Positions 1 to 10,473 of a stretch of DNA of 64,000 nt are shown piece by piece; the first letter of the stretch is position 1, and every line of letters starts with the position of its first letter. The position numbers and the translations under genes are program-made. The notes under the pieces were generated by a model. The model made no database searches and was not told the origin of the DNA. It saw only the letters and a program-made list of their open reading frames with translations. This stretch comes from JACMQX01 sp040385105 (GTDB lineage: Bacteria; Pseudomonadota; Gammaproteobacteria; Burkholderiales; Burkholderiaceae_C), in NCBI GenBank assembly GCA_040385105.1, contig JAZKHY010000031.1:35741-99740 (forward strand). Direction: 5' to 3'.

Positions 1-814
1 GCTTCTGTATGGGCGAGGTGTTGGCAAAGATGTCGCGCGCAATCGCCATGGCGTGCGGCTCGTCGTCTGCGGCATAGTCGCAGGTGCCTGATATTGTGGT
101 GTGCATGGTGGCGCCGCCCAGTGCCTCGGCCGTCACCACTTCGCCGGTGGCGGCCTTGACCAGCGGCGGGCCGCCCAGGAAAACGCCGCCATTGCCGCGC
201 ACGATGACGCTGTAGTCGCACAGCGCCGGAATGTACGCGCCACCAGCCGTGCAGTGGCCCAGCACCACCGCAATCTGCGGCACGCCCATCTTGGACAGGG
301 TGCACTGATTGCGGAAGATGCGGCCGGCTGCATGGCGGTCCGGAAACAGGTCGGATTGCAGCGGAAGGAAGCCGCCGGCGCTGTCGCACAGGTGGATCAC
401 CGGCAGGCGGTTCTCGATGGCGATGTCCAGCGTGCGGACGATCTTCTTGACGGACAGCGGGTACCATGCGCCCCCCTTGATGCTGGGGTCGTCGGCATGG
501 ACGATCACCTCGCGGCCGTCGATGATGCCAATGCCGCTGACCTGGCCAGCACCCTGGACCTCGCCGTCATAGGCCTTGTTGGCGGCCAGCGTGCTGAGTT
601 CCAGAAAGGGCGTGCCTGGGTCCAGCAGCAGGTCCAGCCTTTCGCGCACGGTGAGTTTTTTCTGCCGGTGCAGGCGTTCGATGTCGCGTTCGGGCCGTTC
701 AAAGCGCGCCGCATGCACCCTGGCCTGCAGCGCCTGGACCTTGTCCGTCATGGCGGCATGATTCTTTTTGTACAGCGCCGACGCAGTGTCTATCTTGCTG
801 ATGATGCGGCTCAT
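1..814 (-). CDS. Acyl-CoA carboxylase beta (carboxyltransferase) subunit, AtuC/MccB type, 3' end cut by window edge
   Basis: This is the carboxyltransferase subunit of a biotin-dependent acyl-CoA carboxylase; it moves CO2 from carboxybiotin to an acyl-CoA. About 271 N-terminal residues are visible before the reading frame runs off the left edge. Readable landmarks are KKLTVRERLDLLLD (about 52-65), DDPSIKGGAWYP (108-119), a CDSAGGFLP oxyanion region (143-151), CTAGGAYIPA (188-197) and GGPPLVKAATGE (214-225). These match the methylcrotonyl-/geranyl-CoA carboxylase beta family. The start ATG overlaps the upstream BCCP stop by 4 bp, so the two are co-translated. In the stretch PDRHAAGRIF, Ala163 stands where methylcrotonyl-CoA carboxylases have a bulky Phe, which hints at a larger acyl substrate (inference). 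Confidence 0.93.
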   Translation of the reverse strand, partial: MSRIISKIDTASALYKKNHAAMTDKVQALQARVHAARFERPERDIERLHRQKKLTVRERLDLLLDPGTPFLELSTLAANKAYDGEVQGAGQVSGIGIIDGREVIVHADDPSIKGGAWYPLSVKKIVRTLDIAIENRLPVIHLCDSAGGFLPLQSDLFPDRHAAGRIFRNQCTLSKMGVPQIAVVLGHCTAGGAYIPALCDYSVIVRGNGGVFLGGPPLVKAATGEVVTAEALGGATMHTTISGTCDYAADDEPHAMAIARDIFANTSPIQK

Positions 815-1319
815 GCGCCTTCTCCTGTGACTTTCCCGGCGGGTGCAAGGCGCACCAGCATGTCGTTGCGCTGGAAGGTCTGGCCCACGGCCAGCGGAAG
901 CTCGGCCACTGCGCCGTCCAGGTCTGCGCAGATCGTCATCTGAAGCTTCATGCTTTCAATGACCAGCAGGGCATCGCCCGTGCGGACTTGCTCTCCGGCC
1001 GCCACAAGCAGCGAGATCACGACCCCGGGCATGGGCGCATGCGACACGCCCGCGCCGCCTGCTGCGCCGCCTGCTGCAGCGCGTGTCGGGTCCACGCGAT
1101 TGATGCGGTAGCTGCGCCCGCGCAGTTGCACATGGAGCGTGTCGCCATGCGCCACCGCACGCAGGCGCTCGGTGCGGCCGTTGTGCGTTGCCACGAAGGC
1201 GCCGGCTCCGGCCTTGCGGACCTGGATGGCAACGCCGCCAACATGGACTGCATCGGTCCGTACTTGCACCTGGTGCAGTTCGGGGGTACCTGTTATCTGT
1301 AGTGTGGTCATCTTGGCAG

Positions 1320-1332
<13 letters not shown>
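811..1332 (-). CDS. Biotin carboxyl carrier protein with N-terminal BT-like segment
   Basis: Carries the biotin that shuttles carboxyl groups between the biotin carboxylase and carboxyltransferase of this operon. The C-terminal 75 residues form a biotinyl domain (HAPMPGVV at 99-106, ESMKLQM with the biotin-accepting Lys129). The first 80 residues look like the beta-barrel BT domain that normally lies between the biotin carboxylase and BCCP domains of an MccA-type alpha chain (GDTLHVQLRGRSYRINRVDP). The two parts are joined by an Ala/Gly hinge. The start is uncertain: this ATG overlaps the biotin carboxylase stop by 13 bp, while the next in-frame ATG at 1311 lies 8 nt after that stop. Neither has a good ribosome binding site. 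Confidence 0.9.
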
Positions 1333-2788
<1,456 letters not shown>

Positions 2789-2792
<4 letters not shown>

Positions 2793-3640
2793 GTGGTTTT
2801 CTTGCGGCGCGGCTTTGCCGGCGCGGTGGCAGCCGGAGGTGTTTCGGTTGCAGGGGATCCGGTAGCTGCGGGGGCGCCTGCGGCACCGGCAGCGATGATT
2901 TTTTCAAGCCGGTCCAGCCGGCGCTCGATGTCAGCGCGGCTTGTTGCCTGTGCCGCTGGCGCGCCGCCGGCGGCATCGGCAGCACCCTGCGGCAGGATGC
3001 CCTGCAGCACCATGGCAGTGAAGCGGTCGGCGGCAACTTCCACATCGACCGTGTCGCGGCCGAACAGCACGCCCCACATGCGGTGCTCAATGCCGCCGTA
3101 GACCATGCCCCGCACCATCTCGCCGTCGGTGTCGGCAGGCAGCTCGCCGCTGGCAATCGCATCGCGCACAGTGCGCATCAGGAAGGCGGTATACCGGACA
3201 TGCAACTCATGCAGTGCCGAGTTGAAGTACTCGGGCCGGGTTCGCACCTCATGCAGCACCAGGCGCGACAGGCCCGGGTCTTCAACGTACACCCGCAGGT
3301 GACGCCAGATCAGGAACCGCATTCGGCTGCGCAGGCCCTGCAGGCGGCTGAAGCCCAGCTCCATCTCGCTGATCAGGGGTTCGTACATGCCGCGCAGGAC
3401 TTCATTGAGCATGTCGCGCTTGGTCGGGAAGTAGGAGTAGAGCAGGCCCTCCACCACGCCCACCTTCGCGGCGATTTCGCTGACCGACGCACGCTCAAAG
3501 CCCTTTTCAAGGAAGGTTTCGCGGGCTGCGGCAATGATTTCTGCAGCTCGGCGCAGGCGGCGGGGTGTCTGCTTGCCGGCGGCATTGGTTGGCAGGGCGT
3601 CGGTGTCCTGCTCGCTCTGGTTATCGGCAACTGTTTTCAT
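2789..3640 (-). CDS. TetR-family transcriptional regulator
   Basis: A 283-residue regulator with an N-terminal TetR helix-turn-helix (residues about 28-75: AAEIIAAARETFLEKGF, then SVSEIAAKVGVVEGLLYSYF). An all-helical ligand domain follows. The last 60 residues are unusual: a short predicted coiled coil (ADIERRLDRLEKIIA) and then an Ala/Pro/Thr-rich tail ending in Lys/Arg. It lies inside the carboxylase operon, with 4-bp overlaps on both sides, so it probably senses an acyl-CoA intermediate and represses the operon, as AtuR- or FadR-type TetR proteins do. The ligand is not visible in the sequence. Confidence 0.9.
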
Positions 3641-5448
3641 GGCAGGTTCTCGAGAAAGGTGGCAGGAATGCTGACAGGAAGATCCAGCAACATCTGGGCC
3701 AGTGCCTTGCCCTGCGGGTCGTAGCGCAGGGACGCCACGCCGCCGCCGCCGAGTGCATTGTCAAGCGTGAAGTTCAGGGCATTGAAGCCGGGCAAACTGT
3801 AGCGCGTCACCTTGCCGAGCGCGACATGTCCGAGATATCCGGCTACAGCTTCAGCAGTCAGGGACTGCTGCAGGACGGCATAGAGCGAGTCGCTGCGGGC
3901 GATGATGCCGATGTTGGCCATGTCGCCCTTGTCGCCGCTGCGGCCGTGCGCGACGCGCAGCAACGGTACGGTCACGACCGGACCCTGGTCCGTGGGCGCC
4001 GTTGATGCGGTGGTGGGCAGCTCTCTGCGCGTGGTCTGCGCCGGTGGGCTGAAGGCTTCTTCAAAAGGCAGGGGCTTGCCGTCGAGGATGACCGACGCTT
4101 TCACCCGCGTCCTGTCCGCCAGGAACGAGAACAGGCGAACGACGGGAGAAGGGGAGGGGCGTCCGGCTGCGAAACCTGTGATGCCCTGCGCCATGGCCGT
4201 AGCCGCCGGAGCAATCTCGCGCGCCAGCAGCTCCAGCGCGTCGCGCGATGCATGTTTGGCTGCGATCTTGAGGATCACTTCACGTGTGCCGTCGGCGCGT
4301 GAATGCGGGCCGTAAGTTGATTCGGCGCCCATCACCTCCAGGCTGGTCTCGGCAAAGTCGCCGATGCCGCGTTCCGCAAGCAGGCGGCGGCTGCGCTTGA
4401 GGATGGCTTCGCCGGTGCGCTGTGCCTTGCGCGGCGCGTCAGCCCCGCCGATCATGAGGGTGGTGAACAGCCGCCAGCCATCTGCGAAGGTGGCGCTGAC
4501 CTTGTAGCTGGACGGCGCCGCCGCGCCGCGCGCGCCGCTGACCCTCACGCGGTCCGGGCCGTCCTGCTGCAGGGTGACGTTGCGGAAATCGCAGGCCACG
4601 TCGGGCAGCAGGTAGGCTGCCGGATCGCCGATTTCATAGAGCACCTGCTCGGCCACGCAGGCGGGCTCCACCAGGCCGCCGGTGCCGGGTGGCTTGGTCA
4701 GCACGAAGCTGGCGCCAGACGACTCGCATTCGGCAATGGGAAAGCCCATGTCGTCCCAGCCCGGCACGCGTTCCCAGTCGGTGAAGATGCCGCCTGTGGC
4801 CTGTGTGCCGCATTCGATGACGTGGCCCGCAAGGCTGCCGGTCGCGAGCTTGTCCCAGTCGTTCCAGGCCCAGCCAAACTCATGCACCAGGGGCCCGAGT
4901 GTCACCGCGCTGTCAACCACGCGGCCGGTGATGACGATGTCGGCCCCTGCGCCCAGCGCTGCTGCGACCGGCTGCGCGCCGAGGTAGGCGTTGACACTGA
5001 GGAACTTCGCGGGCATGGCCGCGCCGCTGAACATCTCGCGGACACCGCCCGCCCTGAATTCATCGGCACGGGGCGAAAGGTCGTCGCCTTCAATGACTGC
5101 AATTTTCAGATCGATGCCCAGCGCAGCCAGCTGCCTTGCCAGCTCCTCGCCGCAGGCCCGGGGGTTGACGCCGCCGGCGTTGGACACGACCTTGATGCCT
5201 CGCGCCTTCAGCTCCCCGGCCAGCGAAGCGACGATGCGCACAAAGTCGGGCGCATAGCCGGCTTCCGGCGTCTTGGCACGTGCGCGCGCCAGCAGCGACA
5301 TGGTGATCTCGGCGAGGAAGTCAAACACCAGGTAGTCAATGCTGCCCTGCTTTACCAGCTGTGCAGCGCCGGCTTCCGAGTCGCCCCAGAAGCCTGTGGC
5401 GCAGCCTATGCGCAGGGGCCGTGTGCGGGGTGTTGGGTTGCTTGTCAT
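3637..5448 (-). CDS. atuA: AtuA-like acyclic terpene utilization family protein (DUF1446)
   Basis: About 603 residues. The N-terminal DUF1446 part starts at RIGCATGFWGDS and continues with DIVITGRVVDSAVTLGPLVHEFGW and ECGTQATGGIFTDW. The C-terminal AtuA-like ferredoxin-fold part is marked by AHGRSGDKGDMANIG and ends near NALGGGGVASLRYDPQGK. AtuA is required for citronellol/geraniol growth in Pseudomonas aeruginosa, but its reaction is unknown. The chosen ATG lies 15 nt after the hydratase stop; an ATG 30 nt further upstream at 5478 would overlap that gene. Its place between hydratase and carboxylase genes is typical of Atu-type clusters. Confidence 0.9.
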   Translation of the reverse strand: MTSNPTPRTRPLRIGCATGFWGDSEAGAAQLVKQGSIDYLVFDFLAEITMSLLARARAKTPEAGYAPDFVRIVASLAGELKARGIKVVSNAGGVNPRACGEELARQLAALGIDLKIAVIEGDDLSPRADEFRAGGVREMFSGAAMPAKFLSVNAYLGAQPVAAALGAGADIVITGRVVDSAVTLGPLVHEFGWAWNDWDKLATGSLAGHVIECGTQATGGIFTDWERVPGWDDMGFPIAECESSGASFVLTKPPGTGGLVEPACVAEQVLYEIGDPAAYLLPDVACDFRNVTLQQDGPDRVRVSGARGAAAPSSYKVSATFADGWRLFTTLMIGGADAPRKAQRTGEAILKRSRRLLAERGIGDFAETSLEVMGAESTYGPHSRADGTREVILKIAAKHASRDALELLAREIAPAATAMAQGITGFAAGRPSPSPVVRLFSFLADRTRVKASVILDGKPLPFEEAFSPPAQTTRRELPTTASTAPTDQGPVVTVPLLRVAHGRSGDKGDMANIGIIARSDSLYAVLQQSLTAEAVAGYLGHVALGKVTRYSLPGFNALNFTLDNALGGGGVASLRYDPQGKALAQMLLDLPVSIPATFLENLP

Positions 5449-5462
5449 GTGCGTCAAAGGGT

Positions 5463-6254
5463 TCAGCAGCCAGGCCACACGGGCGGGCGGCGCTCTGCAA
5501 AGGCTTTCATGCCTTCCTTGGTGTCTTCGCTCTGCGACAGGATGGGCAGTACCGCCTGCGTGAGGTTCAGGGCATCCGAGAAGGAAAGGTCTGTCACGGC
5601 GGAAATGGCGCGCCGCCCGATGCGCAGTGCAACGGGTGAGTTGGCAGCCAGCTTGCCGACCATCGCGTCAATGGCCGCGTCCAGCCCTTCCGCCGGCACG
5701 ACTTCGTTGACGATGTCGAACGCCCTGGCCTCCGCAGCCGTGAACCGGTGGGCAAAGAAGCACATCTCCTGGAGCCGGCGGCGCGGTATGACGCGCATCA
5801 GCACCGGCAGGATCATCATCGGGAAGACGCCAACCCGCGCCTCTGTGGTGCCGAACTTCGCGCTGTCCACCGCAATGGCAAAGTCGCAGGCGCAGATCAG
5901 GCCGAGCCCGCCGCCAAAGGCGCTGCCGTTGACCCGCGCAATGACGGGCAGGTTGCATCGGTCCAGCGCCTTGAACATGTCGGCGATCGGGTTGTCGAAG
6001 CGGCCGGGCTCCAGGGCAAATGGCGAGCCGTCGGCAGTTGGCTTGAGCTTGCCGCCGGCGCAGAAGGTCTGGGTGCCCGCACCGGTCAGCACAATGGCCC
6101 GCACGCCTTCCATTGCTTCCGCATGCCGGAAGGCGGCGATGAGTTCTTCCATCACCACGTCGGTCATGGTGTTGTGCTCGTCGGCGCGGTTGATGGTGAT
6201 GTGGCAGGCGGCGCCCCGCTGCTCGACGATCAGCTGTGCATGGTTGTGGTTCAT
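5463..6254 (-). CDS. Enoyl-CoA hydratase/isomerase family protein (crotonase fold)
   Basis: A 263-residue crotonase-superfamily enzyme. Oxyanion-hole motifs are FCAGGKL and NGSAFGGGLGLICACD. The segment KFGTTEARVGVFPMMILPVLMR sits where the hydratase active site is expected. The C-terminus ends with KEGMKAFAERRPPVWPGC, the usual trimer-contact tail. In this operon it would hydrate the carboxylated enoyl-CoA, as isohexenylglutaconyl-CoA hydratase AtuE or methylglutaconyl-CoA hydratase LiuC do (inference from neighbours). Its start overlaps the upstream SDR stop by 4 bp. Confidence 0.92.
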   Translation of the reverse strand: MNHNHAQLIVEQRGAACHITINRADEHNTMTDVVMEELIAAFRHAEAMEGVRAIVLTGAGTQTFCAGGKLKPTADGSPFALEPGRFDNPIADMFKALDRCNLPVIARVNGSAFGGGLGLICACDFAIAVDSAKFGTTEARVGVFPMMILPVLMRVIPRRRLQEMCFFAHRFTAAEARAFDIVNEVVPAEGLDAAIDAMVGKLAANSPVALRIGRRAISAVTDLSFSDALNLTQAVLPILSQSEDTKEGMKAFAERRPPVWPGC

Positions 6255-7216
6255 TTTTGCCCTTTCCCGGTTCCGGAACCATCGGCAAAGGTTGCGGGCG
6301 GCTGGTATTGCGGAAAGCCGTTGAACGCAAAGCTGCGTTCGGCAGGTTGCAGCTTCCAGCTGTGCCGCGCCGTCGGTACGCCGCCGTCAACCCGTATGAC
6401 GCTGCCGCTGATGAAGCCTGCCGCTTCAGACAGCAGGTAGACCGCTGCTGAAGACAGCTCGGCCTCGGTGCCAAAGCGCTGCAGCGGCACCTTGCTGCGC
6501 AGGCCGCGCAGCACATTGCGGTATTCCTCGTCATAGGTGTCAATGCCTGCGGAGGCGATCCAGCCCGGCGCCACGGCATTGACCCGCACCCCGGCATGGC
6601 CCCATTCGCAGGCGGCTGTTTCGGTCAGGGTGAGCACCCCGCCCCGTGCAGCGCCCGAGTGGCCCATGCCGGGCAGGCCGCCCCAGATGTCGGCCAGCAT
6701 GTTGACGATGCTGCCGCCGTGGTGCTCCATCCACTGGGTGAAGCACTCACGCGAAAAAAGGAAGGTGCCGTGCAGGTTGTTGCGAACCACTGCGTCCCAG
6801 CCCTTGAGCGAGATGTCGCGCAGCCTGGCGGGGAACTGCCCGCCGGCACAGTTGAAAAGCCCGTCGATGCGGCCATGCCTTTGCAGGATGGCCGCAACGG
6901 TTTCGCGGACTGCCGTTTCATCACGGATGTCGCAGACGGCCGTGCTGACGTCACCGGCACGCTCGGGGTAGATGGACGCTACCTCGGCCGCGACGGCTTC
7001 CAGCTTGGAGGCCTGCCGGCCGACCAGCGCGACATGCGCCCCCAGGCTGGCCAGCTCATGCGCCGCGCACCGGCCCAGCCCGCTGCCCCCGCCGGTGACG
7101 ATGACGGTCTTGCCCTCGAACAGGCCCGCCCGGAAGGCGGACCGGTAGCGCGTCATGCTCCCCGGGCCGTCAGGGCCGTCAACGGCGGCAGGGGAGTTTG
7201 TGCTGGGTTGGGTCAT
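6251..7216 (-). CDS. Short-chain dehydrogenase/reductase, 2-enoyl-CoA reductase-like
   Basis: An SDR fold with the nucleotide motif TGGGSGLG (41-48), the NN.HG region (146-150) and the C-terminal SGSVIRVDGG. The canonical Tyr-x-x-x-Lys dyad is absent. In its place is HSGAAR (186-191), the version I recall from peroxisomal trans-2-enoyl-CoA reductase and dienoyl-CoA reductase-type SDRs. A CoA-ester reductase in this operon is therefore more likely than an alcohol dehydrogenase. The protein is about 50 residues longer than a minimal SDR, with an N-terminal Pro/Ser-rich tail and a C-terminal extension. It lies 60 bp downstream of livK. Confidence 0.88.
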   Translation of the reverse strand: MTQPSTNSPAAVDGPDGPGSMTRYRSAFRAGLFEGKTVIVTGGGSGLGRCAAHELASLGAHVALVGRQASKLEAVAAEVASIYPERAGDVSTAVCDIRDETAVRETVAAILQRHGRIDGLFNCAGGQFPARLRDISLKGWDAVVRNNLHGTFLFSRECFTQWMEHHGGSIVNMLADIWGGLPGMGHSGAARGGVLTLTETAACEWGHAGVRVNAVAPGWIASAGIDTYDEEYRNVLRGLRSKVPLQRFGTEAELSSAAVYLLSEAAGFISGSVIRVDGGVPTARHSWKLQPAERSFAFNGFPQYQPPATFADGSGTGKGQK

Positions 7217-7276
7217 CGTATGGGGCGCAAGGCGGTTGGGTTGCAGGTGGTCAGGCTGGTCTGGCTTGTGGCGCGA

Positions 7277-8479
7277 TCAGTAGGCGATGAAGTCCGTGAC
7301 CGACTTGACGGTGCCGCTGGCCGGGTCCGTCTGGAACAGCTTGATCGGCAGAACCGCCTGGGCCTTGGGGTTGTTGAACGACACAGGGCCGCTCAAGCCG
7401 CCGGTCTGGAAGTTCTGCAGCTTGTTCAGCTCGTTGACCACGCAGACCCGCGTCACGTTGGCGCCGCAGCGGCGGATGCCTTCGGCGAAAACCAGTGTGC
7501 CGACATAGCCGCTGACGGTGTAGCGGTTGAAGTTGGCGAAGTCGTCCGCACTGAGGAATTTCTTTGCCTTTTCCATCAGTGCCTGGCCTGCGGGGTCATA
7601 GTTGGAGGCGTAGTAGTCCGGAATCAGGTACTGGTAGCCCGACGGTGCCGCAAGCTTGACGGCTGCAGGCAGCTGGCCGGCCCAGAGCGTGCCCAGGGTG
7701 ACGTCCATGTTCAGGCGGCGGAACTCCGACATGATGGAGGCCGACTCGGTGGTCAGCGTGCCGAGGTACACGGCGTCTGCGCCCTTGTCTTTCAGGGTCA
7801 GCACTTCGGCGGAAAAGTCCTTAGCGCCGCGCTTGAAAGGGATCTCTGCAACGCTGTTCAGGTTGTATTGCTTGACCGCCTTCTGGTAGCCGGCCAGCAG
7901 CGCCTTGCCGAAGTCGTCGTCCTGGTACAGGATGCCGTACTTGCCGCCCTTCTTGTTCATCTTCTCGACCATGTGGCGGATGGGCACGTAGCCTGCATAG
8001 TCGTAGTCAGGGCCGATCATGAAGACTGTGGGGCGGCGTGGCGAGACGATGGCGGGGTTGGGCGCCATGTGCACGATGGTCGGGATCTTCGCTTCTTCAA
8101 TGGTCGGCAGCATGGCCACCATGTGTGAGCTGCCGGTGGTGCCGGTCAGGCCGAACACCTTGTCGGAGTCAATCAGCTTCTTGACCGACGACACCGAGCG
8201 CGCCGGCACATAGCCGTCGTCTTCATAGATGGCGCGCAGCTTGCGGCCGTTGATGCCGCCGTTGGCGTTGATCTCGGCAATGGCCAGCTTGGAGCCGGCC
8301 GCACCTGCCTTGCCGATGAGCGATGCCGGCCCCGACATGGGCTGGACCTCGCCGATCAGGATCTCGGTTGCAGTGACGCCGACGTCCTGGGCTGAAGCGG
8401 CCATGGCGGCAGCGGCAGCCAGCGTGAGGGCAGACCATTTCGCGAGCCGGTGGACCGCGTTCTTGAATTTATCGCTCAT
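7277..8479 (-). CDS. livK: Branched-chain-amino-acid-type ABC transporter substrate-binding protein
   Basis: A periplasmic binding protein of 400 residues with an N-terminal signal peptide (basic start, hydrophobic LTLAAAAAMAASAQ). The mature part starts DVGVTATEILIGEVQPMSG, characteristic of the LivK/AmiC type-I fold. Other family marks are GLTGTTGSSHMVAMLPT and YGILYQDDDFGKALLAG. It serves the permeases and ATPases encoded upstream. Because the operon also encodes an acyl-CoA synthetase and carboxylase enzymes, the ligand may be a carboxylic acid rather than an amino acid (inference). A strong AAGGAG ribosome binding site precedes the ATG. Confidence 0.93.
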   Translation of the reverse strand: MSDKFKNAVHRLAKWSALTLAAAAAMAASAQDVGVTATEILIGEVQPMSGPASLIGKAGAAGSKLAIAEINANGGINGRKLRAIYEDDGYVPARSVSSVKKLIDSDKVFGLTGTTGSSHMVAMLPTIEEAKIPTIVHMAPNPAIVSPRRPTVFMIGPDYDYAGYVPIRHMVEKMNKKGGKYGILYQDDDFGKALLAGYQKAVKQYNLNSVAEIPFKRGAKDFSAEVLTLKDKGADAVYLGTLTTESASIMSEFRRLNMDVTLGTLWAGQLPAAVKLAAPSGYQYLIPDYYASNYDPAGQALMEKAKKFLSADDFANFNRYTVSGYVGTLVFAEGIRRCGANVTRVCVVNELNKLQNFQTGGLSGPVSFNNPKAQAVLPIKLFQTDPASGTVKSVTDFIAY

Positions 8480-8502
8480 GTTGTCTCCTTTGAATAAACG
8501 CC

Positions 8503-8526
8503 GGCGCCGGGGGATTCCGGTGCCGT
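8503..8526 (-). other. Stem-loop in the livM-livK intercistronic gap
   Basis: A 9-bp inverted repeat (CGGCGCCGG / CCGGTGCCG, one G-U pair) with a 6-nt loop lies in the 75-bp gap upstream of livK. It has no U tract, so it is not an obvious terminator. Such hairpins often protect or separate the mRNA of the highly expressed binding protein from the permease message (inference). Confidence 0.4.
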
Positions 8527-8554
8527 GCGAATGCGTTGGCAGCTCGCTGCATGC

Positions 8555-9601
8555 TTATTGCGAGAGTGGCCATTGAACCCAGAACCGCTTGGACTTGCGC
8601 CAGATGCCGGCCATGCCTTCAGGCTCCAGCCTCAGGAAGAGAAGGATGACAACCCCATACATCATTCCCTTGACTTCGTAGATGCGGTCCGCCATCAGGG
8701 TCTTGAAGTTGTCCCCGGCGGCTGCAAAGCCGACGCTCAGCAGTTCAGGCAGCAGGATGATCAGCGCCGCGCCCAGGATGGCGCCGTGGATGCGGCCCAT
8801 GCCGCCGACGATGATCATGGCGAGGGCCTCGATGCTGATCAGGATGCTGAAGGTGTCCACATTGATGAAGCGTGTCTGCAGCGCCACCATGGCGCCGGCA
8901 ACGCCGGTGTAGAACGCGCTGACCATGAAGGCCAGCAGCTTGTAGCGCATCAGGTCAATGCCCATGGCGCGCGCGGCGATGTCATGGTCGCGCAGGGCCA
9001 GCCATGCGCGGCCGATGCGCGAGCGCATCAGGTTCAGCGTGATCAGCACAAATACCACCAGCATCACCAGCGCCGCGTAGTAGAAGCGCACATCGCCCTT
9101 GAAGGAGAAGCCGAAGACGCTGAGCGCCTCGACCGGCATGCCGGTGGAACCGCGGGTGATGCCTTCGGCAAACAGCACGATATGGCGCACGATGAAGGTG
9201 AACGCCAGCGTGGTGATGGCCAGGTACAGGCCCTTGAGCCGCAGTGAAGGAATGCCGACCACCAGGCTGGCGATGGCCGCCACCAGGCCCGACAGGAAGA
9301 TGGCCGCAAGCGTCGGCACCTTGTAGTCGGTCGTCAGGATGGCCTGCGCATAGGCGCCGATCAGCAGGAAGCCGGCATGGCCCAGGGAGATCTGGCCTGC
9401 GACGCCGGACAGCAGGTTGAGGCCGAGCACGCCGATGGAGGCGACCAGGATGGCCGTCAGCATGTTCAACCCGAAGGAGCCGAACAGCAGCGGCATCAGG
9501 GCCATGGCCAGCAGGCCGATGGCAGCCCAGGCCCAGGCAGCCGGCTGGCTGGACAGGGCCACGAGGCCCGCGTAGGAGTTCTGGTAGGTACGGCTGCGCA
9601 T
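8555..9601 (-). CDS. livM: Branched-chain-type ABC transporter permease LivM
   Basis: An inner-membrane permease of 348 residues with about eight to ten hydrophobic segments. The family signature region is GLNLLSGVAGQISLGHAGFLLIGAY. The EAA-like loop is RIGRAWLALRDHDIAARAMGI, followed by MGIDLMRYK, and the late segment is GGMGRIHGAILGAALIILLPE. It pairs with LivH, whose stop codon overlaps this ATG by 1 nt. Confidence 0.94.
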   Translation of the reverse strand: MRSRTYQNSYAGLVALSSQPAAWAWAAIGLLAMALMPLLFGSFGLNMLTAILVASIGVLGLNLLSGVAGQISLGHAGFLLIGAYAQAILTTDYKVPTLAAIFLSGLVAAIASLVVGIPSLRLKGLYLAITTLAFTFIVRHIVLFAEGITRGSTGMPVEALSVFGFSFKGDVRFYYAALVMLVVFVLITLNLMRSRIGRAWLALRDHDIAARAMGIDLMRYKLLAFMVSAFYTGVAGAMVALQTRFINVDTFSILISIEALAMIIVGGMGRIHGAILGAALIILLPELLSVGFAAAGDNFKTLMADRIYEVKGMMYGVVILLFLRLEPEGMAGIWRKSKRFWVQWPLSQ

Positions 9602-10473
9602 CAGACACGCTCGATTTCACGTTGGCCAAACAGTCCATAGGGTTTGACCATCAGCACGACGATGATGAGGACAAACCCCGCGATTTCCTTCAGCCCGCGG
9701 CCCAGGTAGCCGCCGGCCAGGTTCTCCACCACGCCAATGACCAGCCCGCCGAAAGCGCCACCCACCACCGAGTCCAGCCCGCCCAGGATGGTGGCGGGGA
9801 AGCCGCGCAGGCCCATCTGGGAAATCTCCGGCTCCAGGCTGAACATCAGGCAGAAGGCCAGGCCGGAGAATGCGGCGAACACGGCCGAGAGCGCCCAGGC
9901 AATCGCGCTGATGCGTTTGACATTGATGCCCATCAGCAGCGCGGTGGTTTCATTGTTGGAGGTAGCCCGCATCGCAATCCCCACACGCGAGCGCCTGAAG
10001 AACAGCCACATGGACAGCGTCAGCACCGCCAGCGACCCCAGTGCGAAGATCTGGCCCGGGTACAGCGCCATCTCGCCGAAGCGGATGACCGTGTTGCCAA
10101 ACGGCCGGGGGAAGGCCGTGGGCTCCACGCCCCAGATCAGGATGACGACAGAGCGTATGACCACTGCCAGGCCGATGGTGACCATGACCCTTGAGAACAT
10201 GGGCTCGCCCAGCATCGGGCGGATGAAGGCCCATTCAATGAACAGGCCCAGCGCAATGGAAGCGGTCAGCACGCAGACCAGCAGCGGGAGGAATGTCAGG
10301 CCGGGGATGGTCGCGAAGGTGTAGCTCATGTAGGCGATCAGCATCATGACTTCGCCCTGGGCAAAGTTCACCATGCCGGTGGCGCGGTAGATGATGGCAA
10401 AGCCCATGGCCACCATGCCGTAGAGCGTGCCGATGACCAGCCCGGACATCACGAGGTTCATGAAGTAGTTCAT
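9601..10473 (-). CDS. livH: Branched-chain-type ABC transporter permease LivH
   Basis: A 290-residue inner-membrane permease. The N-terminal signature is GLVIGTLYGMVAMGFAIIYR, followed by TGMVNFAQGEVMMLIAY, as in LivH proteins. The cytoplasmic coupling loop is SRVGIAMRATSNNETTALLMGI, and the late glycine-rich segment is LGGLDSVVGGAFGGLVIG. The start overlaps the acyl-CoA synthetase stop by 4 bp (ATGA), so translation is coupled. Confidence 0.94.
   Translation of the reverse strand: MNYFMNLVMSGLVIGTLYGMVAMGFAIIYRATGMVNFAQGEVMMLIAYMSYTFATIPGLTFLPLLVCVLTASIALGLFIEWAFIRPMLGEPMFSRVMVTIGLAVVIRSVVILIWGVEPTAFPRPFGNTVIRFGEMALYPGQIFALGSLAVLTLSMWLFFRRSRVGIAMRATSNNETTALLMGINVKRISAIAWALSAVFAAFSGLAFCLMFSLEPEISQMGLRGFPATILGGLDSVVGGAFGGLVIGVVENLAGGYLGRGLKEIAGFVLIIVVLMVKPYGLFGQREIERV

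Noticed and set aside
4822..6324. Plus-strand open frame of 500 codons
   Set aside because: It covers parts of the AtuA-like and hydratase genes on the other strand and has no motif or plausible start; a shadow of GC3-rich codons.
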